Part shown: piece by piece, positions 1 through 6,969 of the stretch
How positions within the stretch are numbered: the stretch's first letter is position 1
Layout of the letters: each line of letters opens with the position of its first letter
Source: CAXMNX01 sp964194845
GTDB taxonomy: Bacteria > Pseudomonadota > Alphaproteobacteria > Rhodobacterales > Rhodobacteraceae
Assembly: GCA_964194845.1 (NCBI GenBank)
Contig: CAXMNX010000087.1
Location: 1 to 20,508, forward strand
Length of the DNA stretch: 20,508 bases
Direction: 5' to 3'
Notes under the pieces: model-generated
What the model saw: the letters and a program-made list of their open reading frames with translations, nothing else
Databases searched by the model: none
Told to the model about the DNA's origin: nothing
Translations under genes and position numbers: made by a program

Positions 1-1
1 A

Positions 2-649
2 GATGAGATCGAACGGGTTGTGCCGAACGGGCTGAACGAGCGGCTGGCCGACACACGCTGGTTGGCCGATCAGACGAAAGGGCACGCAAGAGAAGCAGCC
101 TTGGTCGGCATCTTACGGACAATTGAACAGCGCGGTGTGGAAGGAGATGTCACGAACGACGATGCTCTGGCACAAAACTTCCCTGGCTTGATAGATCGCA
201 TTGATGCGCAGAAAGATCGGTTAAGCATATCAGTAAATCTCTCTGCGATGGTGGAGCCGGATGCAGAAAACAATCCCATGCTCGCAGCCTTCGATATCCC
301 GTTCCAAAGACGCCAGAACGGCCGCGCCAAGCCGATCGTCATTGCGCCCGAAGATGCACCGCAACAGGACCCAGACCTCATCGCTCTGATTGCGGATGCA
401 AAACGATGGGCACACGAACTCCTTGATGGGAAAGTCTCGTCTATTAGGCAGATCACAGAACGAGAAGGTTTGCGCAGCGGGTCTGTCAGTCGCATCCTTC
501 CGCTAGCCTGGCTGGCTCCAGACATCTCAACGGCCATTCTCGAAGGTCGCCAGCCACCGCATCTCAACGCGATAGCATTGCGCAAGCTCCCCGAACTTCC
601 ATTGGATTGGGCCGAGCAGCGTCGGATCCTGGGATGTGCGCAACTTTGA
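2..649 (+). CDS. Large serine recombinase, C-terminal part (truncated by window edge)
   Basis: This is the C-terminal part of a site-specific serine recombinase of the kind found on phages and integrative elements. The frame is open to the left edge, so the catalytic resolvase domain lies outside the window. A GTG at 20 is in frame but is not a credible start, because the protein reads on upstream of it. The visible part carries the features usual in this family's tail in alphaproteobacteria: a helical stretch around LIALIADAKRWAHELLDGK, then REGLRSGSVSRILPLAWLAP, and an ending close to LPLDWAEQRRILG. The family cuts and rejoins DNA at attachment sites through a serine-DNA intermediate. It is more AT-rich than most of the window (26 of 60 bases G+C at 181-240 by hand count), which fits foreign origin. 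The 3' end points at tRNA-Tyr about 190 bases away. Family assignment is fairly sure. Whether the full gene is intact cannot be seen. Confidence 0.8.
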   Translation, partial: DEIERVVPNGLNERLADTRWLADQTKGHAREAALVGILRTIEQRGVEGDVTNDDALAQNFPGLIDRIDAQKDRLSISVNLSAMVEPDAENNPMLAAFDIPFQRRQNGRAKPIVIAPEDAPQQDPDLIALIADAKRWAHELLDGKVSSIRQITEREGLRSGSVSRILPLAWLAPDISTAILEGRQPPHLNAIALRKLPELPLDWAEQRRILGCAQL

Positions 650-731
650 GGCTGCCTTGAACGGCTCAAGACCTCACGCGCAAATGCCCCGCTGAGACTT
701 TCCTAGAAACAGCCCCGAAAGCGCTAAGATC

Positions 732-753
732 AGAGACTATCTGTGAGGTCTCT
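732..753. repeat. Inverted repeat between recombinase and tRNA-Tyr
   Basis: A perfect 6-bp inverted repeat, AGAGAC and GTCTCT, separated by 10 bases. It lies between the convergent recombinase and tRNA-Tyr and could form a weak hairpin. No U-run follows on either strand, so a terminator call is not supported. The rest of 650-835 shows no gene. Confidence 0.3.
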
Positions 754-835
754 AATGCGCTACTTCGCCGCAACCCACGGAAATACAAACACTATTTCGC
801 GTGTGCGTACTGTCGGCGGTTTTGGGAAGACTGAG

Positions 836-919
836 TGGTGGGCGACCCTGGAATCGAACCAGGCGTGCGTCTCCGCGAGGGAGTTACAGTCCCCTGCCAC
901 ACCTTGCGGCCTGTCGCCC
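836..919 (-). tRNA. tRNA-Tyr (anticodon GTA)
   Basis: An 84-nt class II tRNA read on the minus strand. The acceptor stem GGGCGAC/GTCGCCC is perfect, the discriminator is A and CCA is encoded. The anticodon stem closes on loop CTGTAAC with GTA at the anticodon position. A long variable arm of about 14 nt follows, as expected for bacterial tRNA-Tyr. The T arm is CCTGG-TTCGATT-CCAGG. A promoter-like sequence precedes it at 952-980. All arms fold by eye. Confidence 0.96.
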
Positions 920-951
920 ACTGTCTGGGTCGGCTTCGTGACCCGCGGCGT

Positions 952-980
952 GGGATATCGCCGCGCTTAAACCCGGTCAA
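952..980 (-). promoter_or_regulatory. Probable promoter of tRNA-Tyr
   Basis: On the minus strand a -35 TTGACC (980-975) and a -10 TATCCC (957-952) are 17 bp apart. The expected start lies about 25 bases before the 5' end of the tRNA. The -35 is close to consensus and the -10 keeps only TAT. The call rests on motif and position alone. Confidence 0.5.
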
Positions 981-1180
981 CCGGAAATCGCACCTGAAGA
1001 AGCAACGGTTCTGCTGGTCATATCCAGGTCACAATTTTCGGCTAGTCTTTGCAACTGCAAGGAAAAGGACGAATTGGAAAGGCTGCCGCCTGTCTTCAGC
1101 TCTCGCTTAGGCGAAGGCCCGATGATCCGGGAAATTGGCGTAACGATACGCCGTTTCGGAAGACACCGGCAAAGCTTGGA

Positions 1181-1906
1181 ATGCGTATTGTAACTTTGGC
1201 ATGTGTAGTCACCGTGTTCGTAGTGGTGGCGGTTTTTGCGGTTTCGCTGGTGATGGATGCGGCTATCTCGCTTCTGGCCCGCGCGCCTGGACTTGCTTTT
1301 CTTGACAGCATCAGCCGCTGGGTCTGGCCGGTCGTGCTGATCTTTGCCTGGGCGCGGGGCTGGCTGGTCATCAACCGGCCCATGAGCTGCCACGCCAGCA
1401 TCGTGATCGAGGCACCTGTTGAGGATATCTGGGATCGCATCCGGCCACGCGCGCGGCCTGAGACTTTTCAAACCGGATTTGGGCGGATCGTCGGGCTGCC
1501 GGGCGAGCCCGATCGCTTTGATTTGATCCTTGAGGCGCGGCTGCGCGACGACGAGACCAACACGACCGACCGTTTGCAGACCCGGATCACCGCCGAGGAC
1601 GCGCCGCGCTTTCTTGAACTGACCTATCTGAACGCAGCGGACTTTCCACTTTTCGCGCGTGAGGCGACAACAACCGAATATTTCCTCGATCCGGTTGCCG
1701 GCGGGGTCGAAGTTTCCATGGTTGAGCATCTGGCGCGGATCACGCCCGGGATAGTGTTGGCCTTTCTCTGTTTGAACCCGGCCAGCGACAGCTTGAAACG
1801 GCTGAAGGCGATTGTCGAAGGCGAGCCCGATGGATCGCAAATTGGCGCGTGGCTGGACGACATGGATCCCGACAGCATCGACGGTCGCGGTTCTGCGGAC
1901 ACCTGA
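1181..1906 (+). CDS. Membrane-anchored SRPBCC-superfamily protein
   Basis: A predicted protein of 241 aa. Residues about 3-25 and 46-63 are hydrophobic and look like two membrane helices. From about residue 70 the sequence resembles the SRPBCC (START/Bet v1/polyketide cyclase) fold: the HASIVIEAPVEDIWDRI opening is the typical first strand and helix, and a C-terminal helix around SLKRLKAIVEG closes the domain. Such domains bind hydrophobic ligands. The ligand here is unknown and no catalytic residues can be assigned. The ATG at 1181 is preferred because it places the first helix at the N terminus. The frame stays open upstream to 1049, but that stretch is basic and unlike the family. Shine-Dalgarno support is poor for either start. 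It lies upstream of rlmB in the same direction, with about 110 bases between them. A fold assignment is reasonable; a function is not. Confidence 0.65.
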   Translation: MRIVTLACVVTVFVVVAVFAVSLVMDAAISLLARAPGLAFLDSISRWVWPVVLIFAWARGWLVINRPMSCHASIVIEAPVEDIWDRIRPRARPETFQTGFGRIVGLPGEPDRFDLILEARLRDDETNTTDRLQTRITAEDAPRFLELTYLNAADFPLFAREATTTEYFLDPVAGGVEVSMVEHLARITPGIVLAFLCLNPASDSLKRLKAIVEGEPDGSQIGAWLDDMDPDSIDGRGSADT

Positions 1907-2018
1907 TGTCGCCACGCGACGACCGCTTTTCGGATCCATGTCGCCCGCCTGCCCATCGCATTGGTTTGTGTTCAGATTGCTGACGGCGTAGTTAGCCGCA
2001 AGCGTCGGGGGCGGGTGC

Positions 2019-2795
2019 ATGAAGAAGCCTAAATGGGTGATCGAGAAGGAAAAGTCAGCGCGCGTGGGTTCGAACGCGACGGTGTGGTTGTTTGGGCTTC
2101 ACGCGGTCCGCGATGCCCTTCGAAATCCTGCCCGAACGCGGCTTCGTTTGATCGTGACAAAGAATGCCGTGGATCGGCTGGCAGAGGACATTGCGGCCTC
2201 TGGCATGACGCCCGAGGTTGCCGATCCGCGAAAGTTTCCTGCACCGCTTGATCCCGGGTCGGTCCATCAGGGGGCGGCACTTGAGGCTCGGCCTTTGGAT
2301 TGGGGTGCGCCGGCGGACCTGTTGGCGTCAGCGGGGCCGGGCGCCACGGTTCTGTGCCTTGACCGGGTCACCGACCCTCACAATGTGGGTGCAATACTGC
2401 GGTCGGCCGAGGTTTTCGGCGCGAAAGCCGTGATCGCGCCCATCCGCCACGCCACCCCGGAAACCGGTGCCTTGGCAAAGTCGGCGTCGGGCGCGTTGGA
2501 ACGGCAGCCCTATCTGCGCGTGCGCAATCTTTCAGCGGTGCTGGGTGAACTGACATCCATGGGGTTCCTGATCGTCGGTCTTGACGGCAAGGCTGACGCC
2601 GCGATCGCGCCGGTTTTGGCGGACGCCAATGATCGGCCCGTCGCCCTTGTGCTTGGGGCCGAAGGTCCGGGACTTCGCGAGAAAACCAAGGCCAGCTGCG
2701 ATCACCTGGCACGGATTGAATATGCGGGCGCGTTCGGGTCGTTGAATGTGTCAAACGCCGCCGCGATATCGCTTTATGCGGCGTCGCGCCGCTGA
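2019..2795 (+). CDS. rlmB: 23S rRNA (guanosine-2'-O)-methyltransferase, SpoU/TrmH family
   Basis: A 258-aa SPOUT-class (trefoil knot) RNA methyltransferase. RlmB transfers a methyl group from SAM to the ribose 2'-O of G2251 in 23S rRNA, in the ribosomal P-loop. The N-terminal part (about 20-90) resembles the SpoU substrate-binding domain, with FGLHAVRDALRNP near its start. The three SpoU motifs are all present: motif 1 around LDRVTDPHNVGAILRSAEVF with its conserved N and R, motif 2 VLGAEGPGLRE, and motif 3 SLNVSNAAAISLY. The length is normal for RlmB. The ATG at 2019 follows a G-rich stretch (GGGGGCGGG) that can serve as ribosome binding site. TrmH-family members with other RNA targets share these motifs. 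The N-terminal domain and length favour RlmB. Confidence 0.88.
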   Translation: MKKPKWVIEKEKSARVGSNATVWLFGLHAVRDALRNPARTRLRLIVTKNAVDRLAEDIAASGMTPEVADPRKFPAPLDPGSVHQGAALEARPLDWGAPADLLASAGPGATVLCLDRVTDPHNVGAILRSAEVFGAKAVIAPIRHATPETGALAKSASGALERQPYLRVRNLSAVLGELTSMGFLIVGLDGKADAAIAPVLADANDRPVALVLGAEGPGLREKTKASCDHLARIEYAGAFGSLNVSNAAAISLYAASRR

Positions 2796-2941
2796 AGCTG
2801 GCGTCAGTAGCTTCGAGCGACGCGGATTTGTAACAATTCTCACGGGGCCCGATGTGCCGATCACATGGCTGGGAAGGGGCTTTCACCGGCGCCGATCACA
2901 CGCCATTTTCGCCAAAGATCACATTGCCCGAGGATATTTTC

Positions 2942-3403
2942 ATGCTGACCCGCCGCTCTTTCGTTTTGACCACTTTCACTGCGACTTCAGTCATCGCCTT
3001 GTCGCCGAAGCTGGCCCATGCCGCCGAGCCAGAGGCCTTTGCCACCAATGGTATCGCGATAAACGGTTACGACCCGGTGGCATATTTCACCGATGGCAAG
3101 CCGGTCGAAGGTGATCCGTCGATCACTTCCCGTTGGATGGGCGCGACACTTCAGTTCGCCAGCGCCGAGCATAAGGCGATGTTCGACGCGGACCCTGACA
3201 GATATGCGCCGAAATACGGTGGATATTGCTCTTACGCGGTGTCGAAAGGATACACCGCCACCACCGATCCCGGTGCCTGGGCAATCTTTGAGGACCGGCT
3301 GTATCTGAACTATTCGAAATCGGTTCGGGCACTTTGGAGCCTGAACAAAGGCGGACATGTGCGCTCGGCCGATGCAAACTGGCCTGGTGTTCTGGACGGC
3401 TAG
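2942..3403 (+). CDS. Exported YHS-domain protein with Tat-type signal
   Basis: A 153-aa protein that begins with a twin-arginine type leader: TRRSFVL, then a hydrophobic run ending in PKLAHA|AEP, so cleavage near residue 27 is likely. The mature part is a YHS domain: GYDPVAYFTDGKPVEG, then RWMGATLQFASAEHK, then YGGYCSYAVSKG. YHS domains are small, often metal-associated modules, and the single Cys in GGYCSY is the usual candidate ligand. This exported single-domain type is common in alphaproteobacteria, and its role is not established. The ATG at 2942 gives a clean signal peptide and has AGGA about 8 bases upstream. The open frame extends back to 2852, but that extension would bury the signal. 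It stands alone between rlmB and the histidine genes. Tat export suggests a folded or cofactor-bearing protein, which is inference. Confidence 0.8.
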   Translation: MLTRRSFVLTTFTATSVIALSPKLAHAAEPEAFATNGIAINGYDPVAYFTDGKPVEGDPSITSRWMGATLQFASAEHKAMFDADPDRYAPKYGGYCSYAVSKGYTATTDPGAWAIFEDRLYLNYSKSVRALWSLNKGGHVRSADANWPGVLDG

Positions 3404-3486
3404 GGGTTGGACATCGTTAAGCCGATGTTCACATCTTTGCGACAGCCTATTTTAAACAATGCATTTGCATCCCATCTATTCACAGT

Positions 3487-3573
3487 AGCTCGGGTCCGGA
3501 ACACCTGAGCTCTAATTCACTGTCCCTCGTTCCGTGACTGACGCCCGGACCTTTTTGGAACGGGCGTCTTTTT
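3487..3573 (+). ncRNA. Candidate small RNA with three hairpins and intrinsic terminator
   Basis: The gap between the YHS gene and hisE holds three successive foldbacks on the plus strand. H1 (3487-3511) is AGCTCGGG/CCTGAGCT with a 9-nt loop. H2 (3517-3537) is a weaker TCAC/GTGA. H3 (3540-3568) is GACGCCCG/CGGGCGTC followed by T5. There are also competing pairings: GGTCCGG (3493-3499) is the exact complement of CCGGACC (3545-3551), and GTTCC (3529-3533) complements both GGAAC in the H1 loop and GGAAC in H3. That pattern fits a trans-acting small RNA or an attenuator. No obvious promoter could be fixed; TCTATT at 3475-3480 is a possible -10. It is not recognised as a named RNA family. It could instead be only the long 3' UTR of the YHS gene. 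Confidence 0.45.
3540..3573 (+). terminator. Rho-independent terminator
   Basis: An 8-bp perfect, GC-rich stem (GACGCCCG at 3540-3547, CGGGCGTC at 3561-3568) with a 13-nt loop, followed at once by TTTTT. The T-run exists only on the plus strand, so it ends transcription coming from the YHS gene or from a small RNA. It does not serve the convergent his genes. Confidence 0.75.
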
Positions 3574-3642
3574 CATGGAAATCAAATGCCTATGTGACGA
3601 AGATGACACCGAACATCGACGCCTGATCGGTGGAAAGGCGCG

Positions 3643-3951
3643 TTAGCGGTTCGCTTTTTCGTCGATGCCGGACGTGCCGTCGCGGCGGCCAAGCTCGGCC
3701 AGAACATCGTCAAGCGTGACGTCGCACGCTGCCAGCATCACCAGCAGGTGGTAAAGCACGTCAGCGGCCTCTGCCGTCAGGCGCGCGCGGTCGCCTTTGA
3801 CCGCTTCTATGATTGCCTCGACCGCTTCCTCGCCGAACTTTTCGGCGGCTTTTTCCGGGCCTTCTGCCAGTAACTTCGCGGTCCACGAGGTTGACGGGTC
3901 CGCCGTTTTGCGGTCGGCGATGGTCTGGGCAAGGCGTTGAAGCGTGTTCAT
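3643..3951 (-). CDS. hisE: Phosphoribosyl-ATP pyrophosphatase
   Basis: A 102-aa all-alpha pyrophosphohydrolase (MazG-like fold). It removes pyrophosphate from phosphoribosyl-ATP to give phosphoribosyl-AMP, the second step of histidine synthesis, in the cytosol. Recognisable segments are SWTAKLLAEG near residue 22, EKAAEKFGEEAVEAIIEA with the acidic Mg-binding residues, and EAADVLYHLLVML. The length is normal for a stand-alone HisE not fused to HisI; no hisI is in the window. The ATG overlaps the hisF stop (ATGA), so the two are translationally coupled. It is the last gene of the hisA-hisF-hisE block. Confidence 0.95.
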   Translation of the reverse strand: MNTLQRLAQTIADRKTADPSTSWTAKLLAEGPEKAAEKFGEEAVEAIIEAVKGDRARLTAEAADVLYHLLVMLAACDVTLDDVLAELGRRDGTSGIDEKANR

Positions 3952-4709
3952 GTCATCCTCACAGGGATACCGGCGGCGGCCATGTGGGCTTTGGCCTGGC
4001 CGATGGTGTAGTCGCCGAAATGGAAGATCGAGGCGGCCAGAACCGCGCTCGCGTGGCCCTTGGTTACGCCTTCGACCAGATGGTCGAGCGTGCCGACGCC
4101 GCCGCTGGCGATCACCGGGACCGGCACCGTGTCCGCGATGGCGCGGGTCAGGTCCAGGTTAAAGCCCGCGCGGGTGCCGTCGCGGTCCATCGACGTCAAA
4201 AGGATCTCGCCCGCGCCTTTTTCAACGACCGCGCGTGCGAAGTCGATGGCGTCGATGCCAGTTGCGCGCCGCCCGCCGTGGGTGAAAATCTCCCACCGGC
4301 GGGGTTCGACCGTTTTGGCGTCGATTGCCACGACGATGCATTGGCTGCCAAAGCGGTCGGCGGCGCGCGCGACCACGTCAGGGTCTGCGACGGCGGCGGA
4401 ATTGAAGCTGACTTTGTCAGCACCGGCGAGCAGAAGACTGCGGACATCTTCGACGGTACGGACGCCGCCACCGATGGTTAGCGGCATGAAGCATTGTTCA
4501 GCGGTGCGCGTGGCCAGGTCATACATCGTGTCGCGGTTTTGGTGCGTGGCGTTGATGTCGAGAAAACATAGCTCGTCCGCGCCCGCCGCGTTATAGGCGA
4601 CGGCCGCTTCCACCGGGTCGCCCGCATCCACCAGATCGACAAAATTGACGCCCTTGACGACGCGACCATCGGCAACGTCGAGGCAGGGGATGATGCGGGT
4701 TTTTAACAT
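3948..4709 (-). CDS. hisF: Imidazole glycerol phosphate synthase, cyclase subunit
   Basis: A 253-aa (beta/alpha)8 barrel. HisF uses ammonia channelled from HisH to convert PRFAR into imidazole glycerol phosphate and AICAR. The N terminus MLKTRIIPCLDVADGRVVKG carries the first catalytic Asp, and VAIDAK later supplies the second. Phosphate-binding loops are IGGGVRT and IASGGVG. The start at 4709 gives the usual length and N terminus. A second ATG four codons upstream (4721) lies closer to a GGGA sequence and cannot be excluded. It overlaps hisE by 4 nt. It is separated from hisA by 226 bases of non-coding, foldback-rich sequence, unusual inside a his operon, so it may have its own promoter. Confidence 0.96.
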   Translation of the reverse strand: MLKTRIIPCLDVADGRVVKGVNFVDLVDAGDPVEAAVAYNAAGADELCFLDINATHQNRDTMYDLATRTAEQCFMPLTIGGGVRTVEDVRSLLLAGADKVSFNSAAVADPDVVARAADRFGSQCIVVAIDAKTVEPRRWEIFTHGGRRATGIDAIDFARAVVEKGAGEILLTSMDRDGTRAGFNLDLTRAIADTVPVPVIASGGVGTLDHLVEGVTKGHASAVLAASIFHFGDYTIGQAKAHMAAAGIPVRMT

Positions 4710-4935
4710 GAGACGCGTCATATCCCGGTTGCGGGCCGTATTCCAGCGGAGCGCTGCGCGCATTACATATGATTGAAACACCCGGAATGCGGCGGCGGGT
4801 TCAGGATTGGCGGAAACACAAAGCAGACAGCCCGGCGGGCCCGGGTATCGGGTGAGTGCCTCCGGCACTGCGACGATCCGGTTGCGTCAAAGTGCGCGGC
4901 GGCGCGGTCAGTCAAATGCTGAGAAAAAAAGCGGT

Positions 4936-5652
4936 TTATTGGAGTGAAGTGAGTGCTTTTCTCAAATCAATCGCGCCGTCATAAAGCGCGCGGCCAGATA
5001 TCGCACCTGCGATCACGCCTGTGTCGCGGAGCCGGATCAGATCTTCCATAGACGAGACGCCGCCGCTGGCGATGACGGGCACGGAAACGGCGCGGGCGAG
5101 TGCTTCGGTTGCGGTGATATTGGGGCCACCCATCGCGCCGTCGCGGTCGATATCGGTGTAGATGATCGCGGCGATGCCTGCGTCTTCGAAGGCGCGTGCC
5201 AAGTCGGTGACCTGCATCGTCGTCTCGTTGGCCCAACCGCGTGTGGCAATGAGACCGGCCCTTGCGTCCAGTCCGACCGCGATCTGGTTCGGAAATGCCC
5301 TTGCGGCCTCGCGGACCAGATCGGGGTTTTCGACGGCAATTGTTCCGAGGATGACCCGCGCGATGCCTTTGGTAAGCCAGCTTTCGATCTCGGCCATTGT
5401 GCGAATGCCGCCGCCCAGCTGGGCCGGGATGGATGTGCTGGCCAAAATGTCCTCGACCGCAGCGGCATTGACCGGTTTTCCGGCGAATGCCCCGTTCAGA
5501 TCGACCAGATGCAACCACCTGGCCCCGGCGTCCTGAAACGCCCGCGCCTGCGCGCCGGGATCGTCATTGAAAACGGTGGCTTGCGACATCTCGCCCTTCA
5601 AGAGGCGCACGCATTGCCCATCTTTGAGGTCGATGGCGGGGTATAGGATCAT
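4936..5652 (-). CDS. hisA: ProFAR isomerase
   Basis: A 238-aa (beta/alpha)8 barrel related to HisF. It isomerises ProFAR to PRFAR (an Amadori rearrangement), the step just before the HisH/HisF reaction. Seen in sequence: LYPAIDLKDGQCVRLLKG at the N terminus with the catalytic Asp, QLGGGIRTM and IASGGVSSM as phosphate-binding loops, and YTDIDRDGAM with the second catalytic Asp. The ATG at 5652 matches the family N terminus and has AGGAT upstream; the frame runs open further upstream but is not family-like. It heads the hisA-hisF-hisE block. The upstream region is shared with the divergent DUF2147 gene and contains a palindrome at 5683-5708. Confidence 0.96.
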   Translation of the reverse strand: MILYPAIDLKDGQCVRLLKGEMSQATVFNDDPGAQARAFQDAGARWLHLVDLNGAFAGKPVNAAAVEDILASTSIPAQLGGGIRTMAEIESWLTKGIARVILGTIAVENPDLVREAARAFPNQIAVGLDARAGLIATRGWANETTMQVTDLARAFEDAGIAAIIYTDIDRDGAMGGPNITATEALARAVSVPVIASGGVSSMEDLIRLRDTGVIAGAISGRALYDGAIDLRKALTSLQ

Positions 5653-5682
5653 CGGCGGTATCCTCAGGTCGGTTGCGTTCTC

Positions 5683-5708
5683 TTGCCCGTTGGCCAACGC
5701 TGGGGCAA
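5683..5708. promoter_or_regulatory. Palindrome in the hisA / DUF2147 divergent region
   Basis: A 12-bp perfect palindrome, CGTTGGCCAACG (5688-5699), flanked by TTGCC (5683-5687) and GGCAA (5704-5708), which form an outer inverted repeat. It sits about 30 bases before hisA and 80 before the DUF2147 gene. A dyad of this form between divergent genes is a plausible operator. The regulator is unknown. Confidence 0.4.
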
Positions 5709-5787
5709 GGGGAATTGGACCCAACGTCACGCTTGAATATCCACGTCTGAGGGCGTCAGAGTTATGGTGGCAGTTTGGGAGGACCAG

Positions 5788-6180
5788 ATGAAACTTCGTG
5801 CAACTTTGGCGGCCTTCGCGATCGTTCTGGCGGGACCGGCATTTGCAGCCGATCCGATTATCGGCATGTTCAAAACGCAGCCCGGCGGCGACGGCAATTT
5901 CGGCCACGTCGAGATCTATGATTGCGATGGCGCGATCTGCGGGGTGATCCGCAAGGCGTTTGACAGCGCGGGCGCTGAAATTGACAGCGACAATATCGGC
6001 AAGCGGATGATCTGGGATATGCAGCCGAAGGGCGAGGGCAAATACGCAAGCGGCAAAATCTGGGCGCCGGATCGCGACAAGGTTTACCGCTCGAAAATGG
6101 AATTGTCAGGTACGACGCTGAGCGTTTCGGGATGTGTGCTGATTATCTGTCGAAAGCAGACCTGGGCACGGGTGAATTAG
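5788..6180 (+). CDS. Exported DUF2147 protein
   Basis: A 130-aa protein with a clear Sec signal peptide (MKLRATLAAFAIVLAGPAFA|ADP). The mature part matches the DUF2147 pattern: an opening PIIGMFKTQ, then VEIYDCDGAICGVIRKAF, then a C-terminal SGCVLIICRKQTW. Two cysteine pairs (YDCDGAIC and SGCVLIIC) could form disulfides in the periplasm. DUF2147 is a beta-rich, lipocalin-like exported domain of unknown function. The ATG at 5788 has a strong GGGAGG about 7 bases upstream, which decides the start over an in-frame ATG at 5764. It lies between hisH and hisA but on the opposite strand, so it is not part of the his operon. Confidence 0.8.
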   Translation: MKLRATLAAFAIVLAGPAFAADPIIGMFKTQPGGDGNFGHVEIYDCDGAICGVIRKAFDSAGAEIDSDNIGKRMIWDMQPKGEGKYASGKIWAPDRDKVYRSKMELSGTTLSVSGCVLIICRKQTWARVN

Positions 6181-6233
6181 CGGTTTTCGCTGCCCGGTCT
6201 GACTAAGTCGCGGAAATTCGCGAAGAATACGCG

Positions 6234-6251
6234 GGTAACCCGTGGGTTACC
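6234..6251. repeat. Perfect inverted repeat downstream of DUF2147 gene
   Basis: GGTAACCC-GT-GGGTTACC, an 8-bp perfect dyad with a 2-base centre, about 55 bases after the DUF2147 stop. As a hairpin its two-base loop is too tight, so the inner pair would open. No T-run follows directly. It is either part of a termination region between convergent genes or a protein-binding site. Confidence 0.45.
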
Positions 6252-6273
6252 TTAAGCGCTTGTTTCAAAAGTT

Positions 6274-6302
6274 AAAAAAGTCTGACAGCACCGTGCGGTG
6301 CT
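6274..6302 (-). terminator. Possible terminator after hisH
   Basis: On the minus strand just past the hisH stop, AGCACC/GGTGCT forms a 6-bp stem with a 4-nt loop (6302-6287). A T6 run follows at 6279-6274 after a 7-nt gap. The gap weakens the call as an intrinsic terminator. The location, at the end of hisB-hisH and facing the DUF2147 gene, supports it. Confidence 0.4.
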
Positions 6303-6941
6303 TCATGGCGTCCAGTTCAGAAAATTGCCAATGAGCCGCAGCCCGGCGGACTGGCTTTTTTCCGGGTGGAACTGTGTGCCGACCATTGTGTCGCGTCCGG
6401 CGATTGCTGTGACCGGGCCGCCATAGTCGCAATGGGCCAGAAGTTGGGATTTGTCCGCCACCTGCATCTGATAGGAATGGACGAAATAGGCGTGGTCGCC
6501 GGTGCTGATGCCGTCCAGAACGGGGTGCGGGCGGTTGATGATCAGGTCGTTCCAGCCCATGTGCGGGATCTTGAGCGACGGGTCCGTGGGTTCGATCCGG
6601 CGAACATCGCCGTCGATCCAGCCGAGGCCGTCGACGGCTTCATTCTCAAAGCCTGCACGCGCCATAAGCTGCATCCCGACGCAGATGCCAAGGAAGGGGC
6701 GGGCTTTGACCTCGACCGATTCGACCAGAGCGTCAAAAAGACCGGATTTTCCCTTAAGCTCGTTCATGCAAGCCGGGAAGGCACCGTCGCCGGGCAGCAC
6801 GATCCGGTCGGCGCGGGCGATGTCTTCGGCCTTGTCCGACACGATCACGGTCCCGGCGTTGGTTTCCGCCGCCATCCGCTGAAAGGCTTTTTCGGCCGAA
6901 TGCAGGTTGCCAGCGGCATAGTCGATCAGAACAGTCAGCAT
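6303..6941 (-). CDS. hisH: Imidazole glycerol phosphate synthase, glutamine amidotransferase subunit
   Basis: A 212-aa class I glutamine amidotransferase. HisH hydrolyses glutamine and passes ammonia to HisF. Glycine-rich VLPGDGAF forms the oxyanion region near residue 49. The nucleophile is Cys87 in GICVGMQLM, and His192 and Glu194 in QFHPEKSQ complete the triad. HMGWNDL near residue 127 is the family signature. All catalytic residues are intact. The ATG at 6941 gives the standard N terminus LIDYAAGNLHS. It follows hisB with a 28-base gap in the same direction. Its partner hisF is more than 1.5 kb away, beyond an opposing gene. Confidence 0.96.
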   Translation of the reverse strand: MLTVLIDYAAGNLHSAEKAFQRMAAETNAGTVIVSDKAEDIARADRIVLPGDGAFPACMNELKGKSGLFDALVESVEVKARPFLGICVGMQLMARAGFENEAVDGLGWIDGDVRRIEPTDPSLKIPHMGWNDLIINRPHPVLDGISTGDHAYFVHSYQMQVADKSQLLAHCDYGGPVTAIAGRDTMVGTQFHPEKSQSAGLRLIGNFLNWTP

Positions 6942-6969
6942 CTTTTGCGCCTGTCGGGCAATGGCATGC

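Noticed and set aside
1049..1060. TTGCA-AC-TGCAA dyad before the SRPBCC gene as an operator
   Set aside because: It is only 10 paired bases, not repeated, and not tied to any promoter element, so chance is the simpler explanation.
977..2020. Long minus-strand open frame (347 codons) opposite the SRPBCC gene
   Set aside because: The product is rich in Arg, Gln, Asn and His with no domain pattern, and the opposite strand encodes a recognisable fold. It is a GC-driven shadow.
4919..4936. T-rich tract just after hisA on the minus strand as a terminator
   Set aside because: The T7 run is preceded only by a weak A/T-rich pairing and no GC stem, so it does not qualify as an intrinsic terminator.
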